Source: Pseudoxanthomonas sp.
Lineage (GTDB): Bacteria; Pseudomonadota; Gammaproteobacteria; Xanthomonadales; Xanthomonadaceae
Assembly: GCF_024710765.1 (NCBI RefSeq)
Contig: NZ_JANJUE010000168.1
Span: forward strand, 1 to 58,530
Direction: 5' to 3'
DNA: 58,530 bases
Part shown: in pieces, positions 25,507 through 34,253 of the stretch
Layout of the letters: every line of letters begins with the position of its first letter
Position numbering within the stretch: the first letter of the stretch is position 1
The notes under the pieces: model-generated
Told to the model about the DNA's origin: nothing
Seen by the model: only the letters and a program-made list of their open reading frames with translations
Database searches by the model: none
Position numbers and translations under genes: made by a program

Positions 25507-25896
25507 ATGAAAAAAACACTGATCAGCGTAATCCTGGGAATCGCCTCCGGGCTGGCGACCGTCTACATATCGATCTACGCGCTGGGCCATACCAGCGCGT
25601 TCGTGATGCCGCACGGATTCCCGATTGTCCTCTGGTATGCCGTCATCGTGCTGGGGCTGGGCGCGTGCGCGGTGGCGCTGCTCGTCCACTTCCTCGCGCT
25701 CCGGTTTGTTTCCGGGCATGTCCTGACGGCGTTGCTCGCCTTTGTCGCCACCGATGCGGCTGCGCTCGCGGCCATTGGCGCGTTGCAGGCGAGTCCGCAG
25801 ACCCTGTTGGCCTGGACGCTGGGCGCGGGTGCGGCTTCGTGGTGGGCCGCGTGTCGCCGGGCGCGCAGGCAAAGCCGGGTTGCTCCGGGTCCATGA
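25507..25896 (+). CDS. Small four-helix membrane protein of unknown function
   Basis: A 129-residue hydrophobic protein with helices at about 4-26, 38-61, 66-89 and 95-113 and a basic tail (CRRARRQSRV). No family recognised. A moderate ribosome binding site (ACGG) precedes the ATG. Its stop lies 10 bp before the likely start of the nucleotidyltransferase gene, so the two are probably co-transcribed. Confidence 0.6.
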   Translation: MKKTLISVILGIASGLATVYISIYALGHTSAFVMPHGFPIVLWYAVIVLGLGACAVALLVHFLALRFVSGHVLTALLAFVATDAAALAAIGALQASPQTLLAWTLGAGAASWWAACRRARRQSRVAPGP

Positions 25897-25906
25897 GGTC
25901 CGACCG

Positions 25907-26677
25907 TTGATCCCCCACGTGGAAGTTCCGCGGCAGGCGCGTGACGCCGCCGATCTGCTGTCCGCGCGGTTCGGGGACGATCTTCTGGCGATCTACCTCT
26001 ACGGTTCCTTCGTCGAGGGCGGCCTGCAACCCCAGAGCGATATCGACCTGCTGGTGATACTGCGGCGTTGCCTGGATGGCGCCGCGCGCGGATTGTTGAT
26101 GCGCGATCTGCTGGCGTTGTCCACCTATCCCGCGAAGGACGGCGTGCAGCCGCTGGAGGTGACCTGCCTGGTCTTGTCCGACATCCAGCCCTGGCGGCCT
26201 CCCGCACGCCGTGAATTGCAGTTCGGCGAATGGCTGCGCATGGAGATTGAAGACGGGCGGGTGCCGGAGGCGGAAACGGATCCCGACATCGCCCTGCTGC
26301 TGGCGCAGGCGCGTGGGAAGGGCATCGCGCTGCGGGGACCGCCCGCCGCCGACCTGCTGCCGGAGATCCCGCCAAGAGACATCCGTGCGGCCATCGTCCG
26401 GATGATGCCCGAGGTCGCACGCCACTGGCGGGGCGAGGAGACGCATGCGCTGCTCACGCTCGCGCGCATGCGGGTCACCCTGCGCGATGGCGACATCGTC
26501 GCGAAGGACGTCGCCGTGGCGCGCATCCTCGGGCAGGTGCCGTCCGTCCACCACCCCGTGCTCGCGCACGCGGTAGCGGTCTATCGCGGGGAGGCGGAGG
26601 ATGACTGGAACGGCCGGGAGACACGCGTGGAAGCGTGCGTCGACCACCTGGCCGCCATCGTACGGGAAGCGGAATGA
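25907..26677 (+). CDS. AadA-like aminoglycoside nucleotidyltransferase (ANT(3'')/(9) type)
   Basis: A protein of about 256 residues resembling streptomycin/spectinomycin adenylyltransferases. The nucleotidyltransferase motif GS-x11-DxD is intact (LYGSFVEGGLQPQSDIDLLV), followed by the AadA-type LEVTCLVLSDIQPWRPP and FGEWLRMEIEDG and the C-terminal helical DUF4111 domain with ALLTLARMRVTLRDGDIVAK. No ATG starts the conserved part. TTG at 25907 with GAGGT 7 bp upstream is the best start, GTG at 25919 the alternative. Chromosomal and host-like in composition; actual resistance is unproven. Confidence 0.85.
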   Translation: MIPHVEVPRQARDAADLLSARFGDDLLAIYLYGSFVEGGLQPQSDIDLLVILRRCLDGAARGLLMRDLLALSTYPAKDGVQPLEVTCLVLSDIQPWRPPARRELQFGEWLRMEIEDGRVPEAETDPDIALLLAQARGKGIALRGPPAADLLPEIPPRDIRAAIVRMMPEVARHWRGEETHALLTLARMRVTLRDGDIVAKDVAVARILGQVPSVHHPVLAHAVAVYRGEAEDDWNGRETRVEACVDHLAAIVREAE

Positions 26678-26790
26678 GGGCCGAGCCGCCGCGTGCCGCG
26701 TTGGCATTGGATGGCGCAATCGCGTGGTCGCGCTTGGCGGATTCGACTCCAGCCGCGAAGATGGTGGCTGCCGACGAAACTTCCCGCCCG

Positions 26791-27426
26791 ATGATCACGT
26801 CCACCACCACCGAATACCTGGCCCGCCTGTTCGAAGCCCACCACATCGCCCATGTCACCGAGGGTGACTGGGTCGCACCCGGTGGCGAGCTGCCGGCGAT
26901 GCGCGCGATCTGGCACCCCGGCGACACCACGGGCCGGCTGGACGTGCACGTGGTGCTGCCGGACAAGACCATCGTCGAGGAGAACTTCGCCGGCATCGGC
27001 GAGGGCGAGGACGGCCTGAACGATGGCATGGCGAATTTCACCCGCAACGCCTTCCATGTGTTCCTGTCGGCGCTGTGGGGGCAGGCGGACGATGAGCAGG
27101 TGACGGTGGAAACCTGGTCGATTGCCGGCCGCGATTACACCGCGCATATCGGCAACTTCGGCACCCGCGGATCGGCGGGTGCGCAGCCGCCGATACCCGA
27201 GGGCCTGTTCGCCCAACTGGAAGCCGCCGTCCGCGCTGAAACACTCGCCTCGCACACGCACTGGTTCCGCTTCTTCTTCTGCAACCTCAACGGCGCGTTT
27301 ACCGTGGAGGCATTGCGCGACAACGAACCCTGGGAAGCCGGCGAACGCGCGCTGCGCTCGGCCGGTTGGGCGGCGCAGGACGGCTACTACAGCGTTCGCC
27401 TGTTCTTGATGCTGCGGGCGGCTTGA
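26791..27426 (+). CDS. DUF6348-family protein
   Basis: A 211-residue cytosolic protein matching the DUF6348 pattern: EYLARLFEAHHI, RLDVHVVLPDKTIVEENFAG, NFTRNAFHVFLSALWG, then WFRFFFCNLNG and WEAGERAL. The function of the family is unknown. Relatives tend to occur singly, as here. The ATG at 26791 (MITSTTTEY) is chosen because the upstream open frame does not resemble the family. It is followed directly by the repeat array. Confidence 0.75.
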   Translation: MITSTTTEYLARLFEAHHIAHVTEGDWVAPGGELPAMRAIWHPGDTTGRLDVHVVLPDKTIVEENFAGIGEGEDGLNDGMANFTRNAFHVFLSALWGQADDEQVTVETWSIAGRDYTAHIGNFGTRGSAGAQPPIPEGLFAQLEAAVRAETLASHTHWFRFFFCNLNGAFTVEALRDNEPWEAGERALRSAGWAAQDGYYSVRLFLMLRAA

Positions 27427-27494
27427 GCGCATCCAGCGGTTTGATGGCATCGCAGTCTGTCCGGCGGCGAACGGAGATTGGTTTGGAGATTTCC

Positions 27495-28020
27495 GGAATC
27501 TCAACCCCGTCATTCCAGCGCAAGCTGGAATCCATGTCGGCGCGGTGTCACGGGATTCGGTGGTGGCCGGTCTCTCCGCAAAAATGGGTCCCAGCCTTCG
27601 CTGGGACGACGGCAGTTGGTTGACGGGCCTCGGAATCTCAACTCCGTCATTCCAACGAAAGCTGGAATCCATGTCGGCGCGATGTCGCAGGATTCGGTGG
27701 TGGCCGGTCTCTCCGCAAAAAATGGGTCCCCGCCTTCGCTGGGCCGACGGCAGTGGGTTGACGGGCCTCGGAATCTCAACCCCGTCATTCCAACGAACGC
27801 TGGAATCCATGTCGGCGCGGTGTCACGGGATTCGGTGGTGGCCGGCCTCTCCGCAAAAATGGGTCCCAGCCTTCGCTGGGACGACGGCAGTTGGTTGACG
27901 GGCCTCGGAATCTCAACTCCGTCATTCCAGCGAAAGCTGGAATCCATGTCGGCGCGGTGTCACGGGATTCGGTGGTGGCCGGCATCTGGCGAAAGTGGGT
28001 CCCCGCCAGCGAGTGGAACG
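27495..28020. repeat. Tandem array of 137-138 bp units with paired palindromes
   Basis: Units begin at 27495, 27632 and 27770, with a partial fourth from 27907, each starting GGAATCTCAAC. Each contains two hairpins: ATTCCAGC...GCTGGAAT near the start, and GTCCCAGC-CTTC-GCTGGGAC near the end (weaker in the third unit). The units differ by few bases. Such REP-like palindromes are common in proteobacterial intergenic DNA, but the regular tandem arrangement is less so. The remaining sequence 28021-28173 carries the Fur-box region and no gene. Confidence 0.85.
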
Positions 28021-28086
28021 ACGAAGCCCCTGGCGGAATCGGGGACGGTCTTCGCCGGAAGGACAGGCGCCTTGATCTAAATCAAT

Positions 28087-28101
28087 TGCGAATCATTCTC
28101 A
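28087..28101 (+). promoter_or_regulatory. Fur box upstream of the siderophore receptor
   Basis: TGCGAATCATTCTCA matches the 7-1-7 Fur core TGATAATCATTATCA at 12 of 15 positions, in an AT-rich patch 73 bp before the receptor start. Iron-repressed transcription of the receptor and downstream genes is the expected consequence. Confidence 0.7.
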
Positions 28102-28173
28102 TCTGAGTAGAATGTCCCCCGACAGCCGCTGCGGACGCAGTCAGCCAACCCTCATTGCCCCAGGTTGGTTTCC

Positions 28174-30402
28174 GTGTCCAGCATGCAACGGCGCGTTTTC
28201 GCGCGCACTCCGCTTTCCCTCTCCCTCGCATCGCTCTTCGCACTGTCCGCCAGCACGATGGCGCAGACCGCGTCGCCTTCGGCGGGCGAGGCCGATGCAC
28301 CCGCGCCCACCACGCTCGATACCGTCCGGGTCAATGCCTACCGGACCACTTCCCACGCGCAGGGCGCGACCAAGACCGACACCACCCTCGCCGAGACACC
28401 GCAGTCGGTGTCGGTGATCGCACGCGAGGAACTGGATGCGCGCGGCGTGCAGAACCTCAACGACGCCATGCGCTACGTGGCCGGCGTTAGCCTGGAAAGC
28501 ACCGGCATCGACAATCGCGTCGACGACTTCCGCATCCGCGGTTTCGATGCCGGCAGCTGGAGCAACAACGTCACCCTCGACGGCATGCGCGCGCCGCAGG
28601 GGGGGCAATGGAACCGGACCATGTTCGACAGCTGGAACCTGGAACGGGTCGAAGTGCTGAAGGGACCGTCCGCCGTCATGTACGGGCAGGTCGCTCCGGG
28701 CGGCATGGTCAACCAGGTCAGCAAGACCCCCAGGCCGGATGCGGAGCAGCAGCTGCGCATCGGCGTGGACGGCCACGGCCAGGCCAGCGCGGCGTTCGAC
28801 GTCGGTGCGGGCAAGCAGGGCGATGCGCACCTGTTCCGGCTGGTCGGCCTGTATCGCGACGGCGACACACAGATCAAGCACACCGAACAGAAGCATGGCT
28901 TCCTCGCGCCGAGCTACAGCTGGCAGGTCGCAGAACGCACGCGCCTGACCCTGCTGGGCCTGTACCAGAAGGACGATGGTGGATCGACCTACCAGTTCCT
29001 GCCGATGGATGGCACCCTGCGACCGACCCGCTATGGCCGGATGAAGAACACCACCTTCATCGGTGAGCCGGACTGGAACACCTTCGATCGCACCATCTGG
29101 ACCGCCGGCTGGCTGTTCGAACACGCCTTCAACACGAACTGGACGTTGAGCCAGAGCGCGCGGCGCACGCACGTGGATTCGCTGTTCCGCACCGTGGTCA
29201 CCAGCGGCGGGCTCAATCCCGATGGCCGCACCCAGAACCGCCGCGCCACCTGGGGCACCGGCGATTCGGACGGCGATACCGTCGACACCCGCCTGCAAGG
29301 CAAGTTCGACACGGGCGCCGCCTCGCACACCCTGTTGCTGGGCGTGGACTGGCAGAAGGCCGACTGGGATGCGCAGCGGGGTGCGATGACCAACCCGGCG
29401 CCGATCGACATCTTCCGTCCGGTCTATACCGGTTACGTGCCGGTGACCCGCAGCATCAGCCTGTCGCGCGGCATCAATCGGCAGACGGGCATGTACCTGC
29501 AGGATCAGATCGCGTTGGACAACTGGCGCTTCACCCTGGGGGGCCGCTACGACTGGACCAAGGACGACACCGCGACCGCCACGCGCACCGTGGCCACCGG
29601 CGTCACCGGTGCGTGGACGCGCACGCAACTGGACGCCGAGGCCTTCACCGGCCGCGCCGGCGTGGTCTACCTGTTCGACAACGGCCTCACCCCGTACGTG
29701 AGCTATGCAGAATCGTTCCAGCCCTCTACCACCAGCGTGCTGCAGAGCTTCACCCGCACGCCATTCGATCCGATTACCGGCAAGCAATGGGAAGCTGGCC
29801 TGAAGTACCAGCCGGCCGGCTTCGACGGGCTGGTGACGCTGTCGGCCTACGACCTGCGCCAGCAGAACGTGCTGACCCAGGATCCGGATCCGGCGCACAA
29901 CACCTGCGGCGCCACCGGCCAGGATCGTTGTTCCATCCAGGATGGCGAGGGACGCGTGCGCGGCATCGAACTGGAAGGCCGGATCACGCCACTGGAAGGC
30001 TTCAGCGTAATCGGCGCGGCGACCCGGATGGATTCGGAAATGACCCGCAGCGATCTCTACCGGGGCAAGCAGATCGCGATGGTGCCGGACTACACCGCAT
30101 CACTGTGGGCGGACTACACCTTCCAGGGCGGCGCGCTGGCGGGACTGAGCCTGGCCGCTGGCGTGCGCTACAACGGCGAAAGCTACGGCGACAGCGCCAA
30201 TGTGTTCCGGATTCCCGCCTACACGCTGTTCGACGCGGCCCTGCGCTACGACCTGGGCGATTTCGGCGGCGTGCATACGCAATTCAGCCTCAACGTCAGC
30301 AACCTGTCGGACAAGCTGTACGTGTCGACCTGTGGCGGCGTGTCGTCCTGCTACTACGGCAGTGGCCGGACGGTGATGGCGACGGCGAGGCTCAGCTGGT
30401 GA
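28174..30402 (+). CDS. TonB-dependent siderophore receptor
   Basis: An outer-membrane receptor of about 742 residues that imports ferric siderophores using TonB energy. After a signal peptide (RTPLSLSLASLFALSASTMA) come the TonB-box region (TLDTVRVNAYR), the plug domain (TPQSVSVIAREELDARGVQN, VEVLKGPSAVMYGQVAPGG) and a 22-strand barrel ending in an aromatic residue (MATARLSW), as required for BAM insertion. A GTG at 28174 has CAGG 8 bp upstream; ATG 28183 is the alternative. The esterase gene starts within its stop codon, implying coupling. The siderophore is unknown; the family includes hydroxamate receptors. Confidence 0.93.
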   Translation: MSSMQRRVFARTPLSLSLASLFALSASTMAQTASPSAGEADAPAPTTLDTVRVNAYRTTSHAQGATKTDTTLAETPQSVSVIAREELDARGVQNLNDAMRYVAGVSLESTGIDNRVDDFRIRGFDAGSWSNNVTLDGMRAPQGGQWNRTMFDSWNLERVEVLKGPSAVMYGQVAPGGMVNQVSKTPRPDAEQQLRIGVDGHGQASAAFDVGAGKQGDAHLFRLVGLYRDGDTQIKHTEQKHGFLAPSYSWQVAERTRLTLLGLYQKDDGGSTYQFLPMDGTLRPTRYGRMKNTTFIGEPDWNTFDRTIWTAGWLFEHAFNTNWTLSQSARRTHVDSLFRTVVTSGGLNPDGRTQNRRATWGTGDSDGDTVDTRLQGKFDTGAASHTLLLGVDWQKADWDAQRGAMTNPAPIDIFRPVYTGYVPVTRSISLSRGINRQTGMYLQDQIALDNWRFTLGGRYDWTKDDTATATRTVATGVTGAWTRTQLDAEAFTGRAGVVYLFDNGLTPYVSYAESFQPSTTSVLQSFTRTPFDPITGKQWEAGLKYQPAGFDGLVTLSAYDLRQQNVLTQDPDPAHNTCGATGQDRCSIQDGEGRVRGIELEGRITPLEGFSVIGAATRMDSEMTRSDLYRGKQIAMVPDYTASLWADYTFQGGALAGLSLAAGVRYNGESYGDSANVFRIPAYTLFDAALRYDLGDFGGVHTQFSLNVSNLSDKLYVSTCGGVSSCYYGSGRTVMATARLSW

Positions 30403-31520
30403 GGGTACTGCTCGCTTTCATTGCGGCGGTGTTGCTGGCGATGGCGATACCCGCCGTCGCGCAGCCGGACCCGGGACGTCGCATCGGCACCACGGTCGCC
30501 GACACCGGTGCGCCGGGATACCGCTTCGAACGCGTCACCCTGCCGGCGCAAGGGGGCGGGCAGGGCTATCGGCTGAACCTCGCGATACCGCTGGCGCCGC
30601 CGCCTTCCACAGGCCATCCGGCGGTCTGGTTGCTGGATGGCAACGCGGCACTGATGGAAACGCCGGCCGCCTTGTTGCAGGAACTGGCAACGTCACCGGT
30701 GCCGCCCTTGCTGGTATTCGTCGCCCACGACAACGATCTGCGCATCGATGGCGCGGCGCGCGCGCTTGACTACACCCCGCGCCTGCCGGGCGGAGAGGCC
30801 GCACAGGTGGATCCGATGGGACGCCGCAATGGCGGCGCGGACGTTTTCCTCGACTTCATCATCGGCGTGGCGCGCGAGCGAGTGCGTCAGGTAGTGCCGC
30901 TGGATGATGCGCGGCAGGCGATGTGGGGGCATTCCTACGGTGGCGTGTTCGTGCTGCATGCGCTGTTCTCGCGGCCGGCAGCCTTTGATGTCTACGCGGC
31001 GGTGGATCCTTCGCTGTGGTGGGGTGATGGCTACCTGTTGAAGGAGGCCGTCGGTGCGCGGCCCGCGTCGGCAACGAGGTTGTGGCTGGCCGCAGGCGAG
31101 AGCGCCAATGAAGTTTCATCGGCGAAAGCGCCCCCATCCCAGCCTTCCCCCGCTGGCGGGGGAAGCGGCGGAAGCGCGGCACGTTCGCCCGAAAATCTGC
31201 TTCTTCGTTCGCCGGGGAATGCAGGAGGCGCGGAGCGCCCACCCGAAAGCTCCCTCCCCCGCTTGCGGGGGAGGGCCGGGGTGGGGGCCGCCGAAGCCGA
31301 TTTACGATCCGCCGCAAGCGTCGATCGACCGGATCACGCCCCGATGCGGCGTGCACGCGAGGCGGTGCCGCCGGGCGCGGCGAAGGATCTGGTGGAACAG
31401 CAAAAGGCGCGCGGCTTCGACGCGCGCTATGTTCCGCTGCCGGGCCTTTCGCACGGGCAGACGCTGGGTGCTTCATTGCCGCTGTTCCTGCGTGGGTTCG
31501 CGCAATCGGGATCACCATGA
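30399..31520 (+). CDS. Periplasmic siderophore esterase (IroE-like) carrying an in-frame repeat insertion
   Basis: A 373-residue exported esterase (PF00756-type). The signal peptide RVLLAFIAAVLLAMAIPAVA is followed by the nucleophile Ser179 in GHSYGG, then DPSLWW and the catalytic His352 in GLSHGQ. IroE/Fes-type enzymes hydrolyse siderophore esters, which fits its position directly after the receptor; the GTG start overlaps the receptor stop. Residues about 244-297 are not part of the fold: they are the translation of an inserted inverted-repeat element and are rich in Ser, Pro, Gly and Arg. The reading frame survives, so the enzyme may still work. Confidence 0.85.
   Translation: MRVLLAFIAAVLLAMAIPAVAQPDPGRRIGTTVADTGAPGYRFERVTLPAQGGGQGYRLNLAIPLAPPPSTGHPAVWLLDGNAALMETPAALLQELATSPVPPLLVFVAHDNDLRIDGAARALDYTPRLPGGEAAQVDPMGRRNGGADVFLDFIIGVARERVRQVVPLDDARQAMWGHSYGGVFVLHALFSRPAAFDVYAAVDPSLWWGDGYLLKEAVGARPASATRLWLAAGESANEVSSAKAPPSQPSPAGGGSGGSAARSPENLLLRSPGNAGGAERPPESSLPRLRGRAGVGAAEADLRSAASVDRPDHAPMRRAREAVPPGAAKDLVEQQKARGFDARYVPLPGLSHGQTLGASLPLFLRGFAQSGSP
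31130..31288. repeat. 159-bp inverted-repeat element inserted in the esterase gene
   Basis: The outer arms GCCCCCATCCCAGCCTTCCC (24 bp, 31130-31153) and the complement at 31265-31288 match at 21 of 24 positions. Each arm continues into a local CCCCCGC/GCGGGGG hairpin. The length is 53 codons, keeping the frame. It looks like a paired REP/MITE-like element of GC-rich proteobacteria. No target duplication could be defined by eye. Confidence 0.7.
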
Positions 31521-31804
31521 ACCCCATCCTGATCGTACTGGCCTCGGGTGCCGGCATCGCAGGCGCCGTGCTGCTCTACCTGGCTTCGCCACAACAGTCG
31601 TGGCGTGCCACCGGGCCGTGGCCCGCGCGGGCACGCGGATGGCCGGGCGGGCTGTGCCTCGTGATCTCGCTTGCGGCGCTGCTGCAACTGCTCGGTGCGC
31701 TTGCGGCGACGTTCACCTGGTTCACCCTGTTGATGCTGGTGTGGTCGGTGATGCCGTTCCTCGGCGCATGGCGGGCGCGCAACCGGAAGCGGGCGGCGCG
31801 ATGA
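31517..31804 (+). CDS. Small membrane protein of the iron-uptake locus
   Basis: A 95-residue protein with two to three helices (about 4-22, 45-65 and 67-83) and a basic tail (WRARNRKRAAR). No family firmly recognised; its size and place recall the DUF3325-type proteins that accompany siderophore receptors in related bacteria. Its ATG overlaps the esterase stop (ATGA) and its stop overlaps the next start, so translation is likely coupled. Confidence 0.65.
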   Translation: MNPILIVLASGAGIAGAVLLYLASPQQSWRATGPWPARARGWPGGLCLVISLAALLQLLGALAATFTWFTLLMLVWSVMPFLGAWRARNRKRAAR

Positions 31805-32103
31805 TCCAGGCCAAATCCAGACTGCAGAGCCGGCACTGGCTGGGCAAGAGCTGCGCCGGGCTGTTGCTGGGCTTCGGCCTGGCGCTCGCGGTGTCGGGCC
31901 TGTTCGCGTGGTGGGGACCGGGCGGCATCGCCGGTGGACCGGGCAAGCTGCAGTTCAACATGTGGCTGATGGCGCCAATCTGGGCGCTCGTGCTGGGTTT
32001 CGTCTTCCTGTTCCGCACCCCGCTGCGCGCGTGGCTGTGGCTGTCGCTGGCCAACGCGCTGGCATTCGGCCTGCTGTATGCCAGCCGCTGGCTGGCGGGC
32101 TGA
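31801..32103 (+). CDS. Second small membrane protein of the iron-uptake locus
   Basis: A 100-residue protein with three hydrophobic helices (about 15-37, 53-72 and 76-96), Trp-rich near the membrane edges. It resembles in size and layout DUF3649-like proteins found between siderophore receptor and PepSY genes, but that assignment is not certain. It overlaps the previous gene by 4 bp and is followed after 20 bp by the PepSY gene. Confidence 0.65.
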   Translation: MIQAKSRLQSRHWLGKSCAGLLLGFGLALAVSGLFAWWGPGGIAGGPGKLQFNMWLMAPIWALVLGFVFLFRTPLRAWLWLSLANALAFGLLYASRWLAG

Positions 32104-32123
32104 TTCTTCCTATCGGGTCCCGC

Positions 32124-33743
32124 ATGCGCATCCGCAACGACATCATCAAGGTCTACAAGGACGTCCACATCTGGGTGGGCATCCTCAGTGGGCTGTGCCT
32201 GTTCATCGCGTTCTATGCCGGCGCGCTGACCATGTTCGAGAAACCACTCGAACGCTGGGCCAGTCCGCCGAACCATCTGGCACCGGCACTGCCGCTGGAG
32301 CGCGCGCCCGAACTCGTCGCCGCCACCATCGCCGCGCATCCGGAAGCCGCGCGCGACTATGAAATCCGCATCACGCCAACACCCGACACTCCGGCGCGGA
32401 TGCTGTGGCACGTGCGCGGCGAGCGGCGCGGCGATGTCGCCAGTTTCGCCGCCGCGCTGGATGGCGAAGGCCGCCTGCAGACCCAGGCACTGGAGAAAGC
32501 CGAGGTCGCGGAGTGGATCGACGTCCTCCACCAGCAGGTCGGCCTGCCGTTTCCGCACGAGGTGGCGATGCCGATAATGGGCATCATCGCGTTGCTGTAC
32601 TGCGTGGCGCTGGTGTCCGGCGTGATCGTCCTGCTGCCGACCCTGGTCAAGGATCTGTTCGCGCTGCGCCTTGGCCACAACCTCAAGCGCATGTGGCTGG
32701 ACGCGCACAACGCGCTCGGCATCCTGAGCCTGCCGTTCCATATCGTCATGGCGCTGACCGCCGTGGTGTTCGCCTTCCACGATCAGTTCTACGACCTGCA
32801 GGAACGGGCCGTTTATCCGACCGCCATCGAATGGGGCGGGGAGCCGCCGCCGGAGCGCCCGCCGGGCGCGCAGGTGATGCCGCCCGCGGAACTGGTTCGG
32901 CAGGCCCGGCTGCAGGCACCGGGTTTCGAAGTGCTGGCGGTGAGCTACCAGACCCGCGGCGGGGTGACCCAGGCACGGCTGGAAGGCGTGGATCCGCGCC
33001 ATCCGATCCGTGGGCGCATCTCCACCCTGGTCGGCGCCAATCCCTATACCGGCGAACTGCACACGGACGACATTCCCGGACGCCATGCGGGCTACGAGAC
33101 GGCGATCGCCAGTTTCTTCAGCCTGCACTTCGGCAATTTCGGCGGACTGCCGGTGCGCTGGGCGTACTTCCTGCTCGGCCTGGCCGGCGCGATGCTGTTC
33201 TATACCGGCAACGTGCTGTGGCTGGAGTCGCGGCGCAGGAAGGAGCGCGGCCAGGGCATCGTCGTCCAGCGACGTTCGAGCCGGGTGATGGCCTGCCTGA
33301 CCGTGGGGGTGGCGCTGGGCTGCGTGGCCGGCATCTCCGCCACGCTCGCCGCGGCCAAGTGGCTGCCGGGGCGGGTGGAGGATCCGGCGGCGTGGCATCG
33401 GCTTGTCTACTACGCGGTGTTCCTGGCGGCGACGGGATGGGCGTTCCTGCGTGGCGCCGGCCGCGCGTCCTGGGAGCTGGCGCTGTTCGCCGCGCTCGCA
33501 ACCCTGTTGATTCCCTTCAGCAGCCTGCTCGGGCGCTGGCATCTGGGCGGCGCGTGGTTTCCCTCCGGTGCGCTGGCGTGGGTGGATGGCATCGCACTGC
33601 TGGGCGCGGGCGCGTTGATGCTGATGGCGGTGCATGCGCGACGGCGCGCGCGCTTCGGTCCGCGCGACAGCGTGTGGGCGGACGCGGACATGGCGGCGGC
33701 GCTCCCGGCGCGAGCGCGGCCAGAGCATCCGGCATCCGGTTGA
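32124..33743 (+). CDS. PepSY-associated transmembrane protein (probable iron-uptake reductase-like)
   Basis: A 539-residue inner-membrane protein. The first helix (KDVHIWVGILSGLCLFIAFY) and the helix containing MWLDAHNALGILSLPFHIV carry the paired His typical of the PepSY_TM family. A large periplasmic loop (about 230-345) contains a PepSY-like stretch, and further helices follow at about 365-385, 395-415 and 430-510. Family members next to siderophore receptors are thought to reduce ferric siderophore in the periplasm, probably with haem bound by the histidines. That is inferred from context. Confidence 0.85.
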   Translation: MRIRNDIIKVYKDVHIWVGILSGLCLFIAFYAGALTMFEKPLERWASPPNHLAPALPLERAPELVAATIAAHPEAARDYEIRITPTPDTPARMLWHVRGERRGDVASFAAALDGEGRLQTQALEKAEVAEWIDVLHQQVGLPFPHEVAMPIMGIIALLYCVALVSGVIVLLPTLVKDLFALRLGHNLKRMWLDAHNALGILSLPFHIVMALTAVVFAFHDQFYDLQERAVYPTAIEWGGEPPPERPPGAQVMPPAELVRQARLQAPGFEVLAVSYQTRGGVTQARLEGVDPRHPIRGRISTLVGANPYTGELHTDDIPGRHAGYETAIASFFSLHFGNFGGLPVRWAYFLLGLAGAMLFYTGNVLWLESRRRKERGQGIVVQRRSSRVMACLTVGVALGCVAGISATLAAAKWLPGRVEDPAAWHRLVYYAVFLAATGWAFLRGAGRASWELALFAALATLLIPFSSLLGRWHLGGAWFPSGALAWVDGIALLGAGALMLMAVHARRRARFGPRDSVWADADMAAALPARARPEHPASG

Positions 33744-33749
33744 ACGGCA

Positions 33750-34253
33750 TCAGCCCCGGGCCGGCAGATCCTTGCGCAGCAGGGCGACGACACGCCCGTC
33801 GGCGGTCACCCTGTCATCCAGGCGGGTGAAGCCAAGGCGCGTGTGGAAGGCGAGCGAAGCGGGGTTCGGCGGCGAGGTGTTGACCTCGCAGCAGAGCGTC
33901 GGTGCGCCCAGCTCGCGGGCACGCGCTTCCATCGCGGCATAGAGCTTCCGTCCGAGTCCGGCGGCGCGCAACCCTGGGTCCACCACGATCTGATCCACAT
34001 AGAGGAAGGGAACCTCCACGCTTCGGCGAAGCGCCAGGAATTCCTCGCCGTCATAGGCCTGGTCGCGGGAAAAGGCCAGTGCATAACCCACAAGACCACT
34101 TCCCGTTGCCGCGACGGCGATATGCAGGCCGGAGATCGCCATGAGTCGCGACAATTCGGCCGCATCGAGCGTGAACACCGCGGGCGTCGCGACGGCATTG
34201 AGCCTGAGCACCGCGTCGGCGTCGTCGGCGTGCATGGATCGCAAGGTATACAT
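33750..34253 (-). CDS. GNAT-family N-acetyltransferase
   Basis: A 167-residue acetyl-CoA-dependent acetyltransferase. The acceptor-side N-terminal part (LRSMHADDADAVLRLNA) is followed by motif D/A (VPFLYVDQIVVDPGLRAAGL then GRKLYAAMEARARELG) with the RxxGxG/A pyrophosphate loop, and by motif B (NPASLAFHTRLGFTRLDD). Substrate unknown. The stop lies 6 bp from the stop of the PepSY gene, which is convergent. Confidence 0.85.
   Translation of the reverse strand: MYTLRSMHADDADAVLRLNAVATPAVFTLDAAELSRLMAISGLHIAVAATGSGLVGYALAFSRDQAYDGEEFLALRRSVEVPFLYVDQIVVDPGLRAAGLGRKLYAAMEARARELGAPTLCCEVNTSPPNPASLAFHTRLGFTRLDDRVTADGRVVALLRKDLPARG

Noticed and set aside
27495-28020. CRISPR array
   Set aside because: The repeating unit is 137-138 bp with no short repeat/unique spacer alternation and no cas genes.
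27478-28080. 200-codon open frame across the tandem repeats
   Set aside because: Its protein is simply the repeat translated several times, with no coding character or ribosome binding site.
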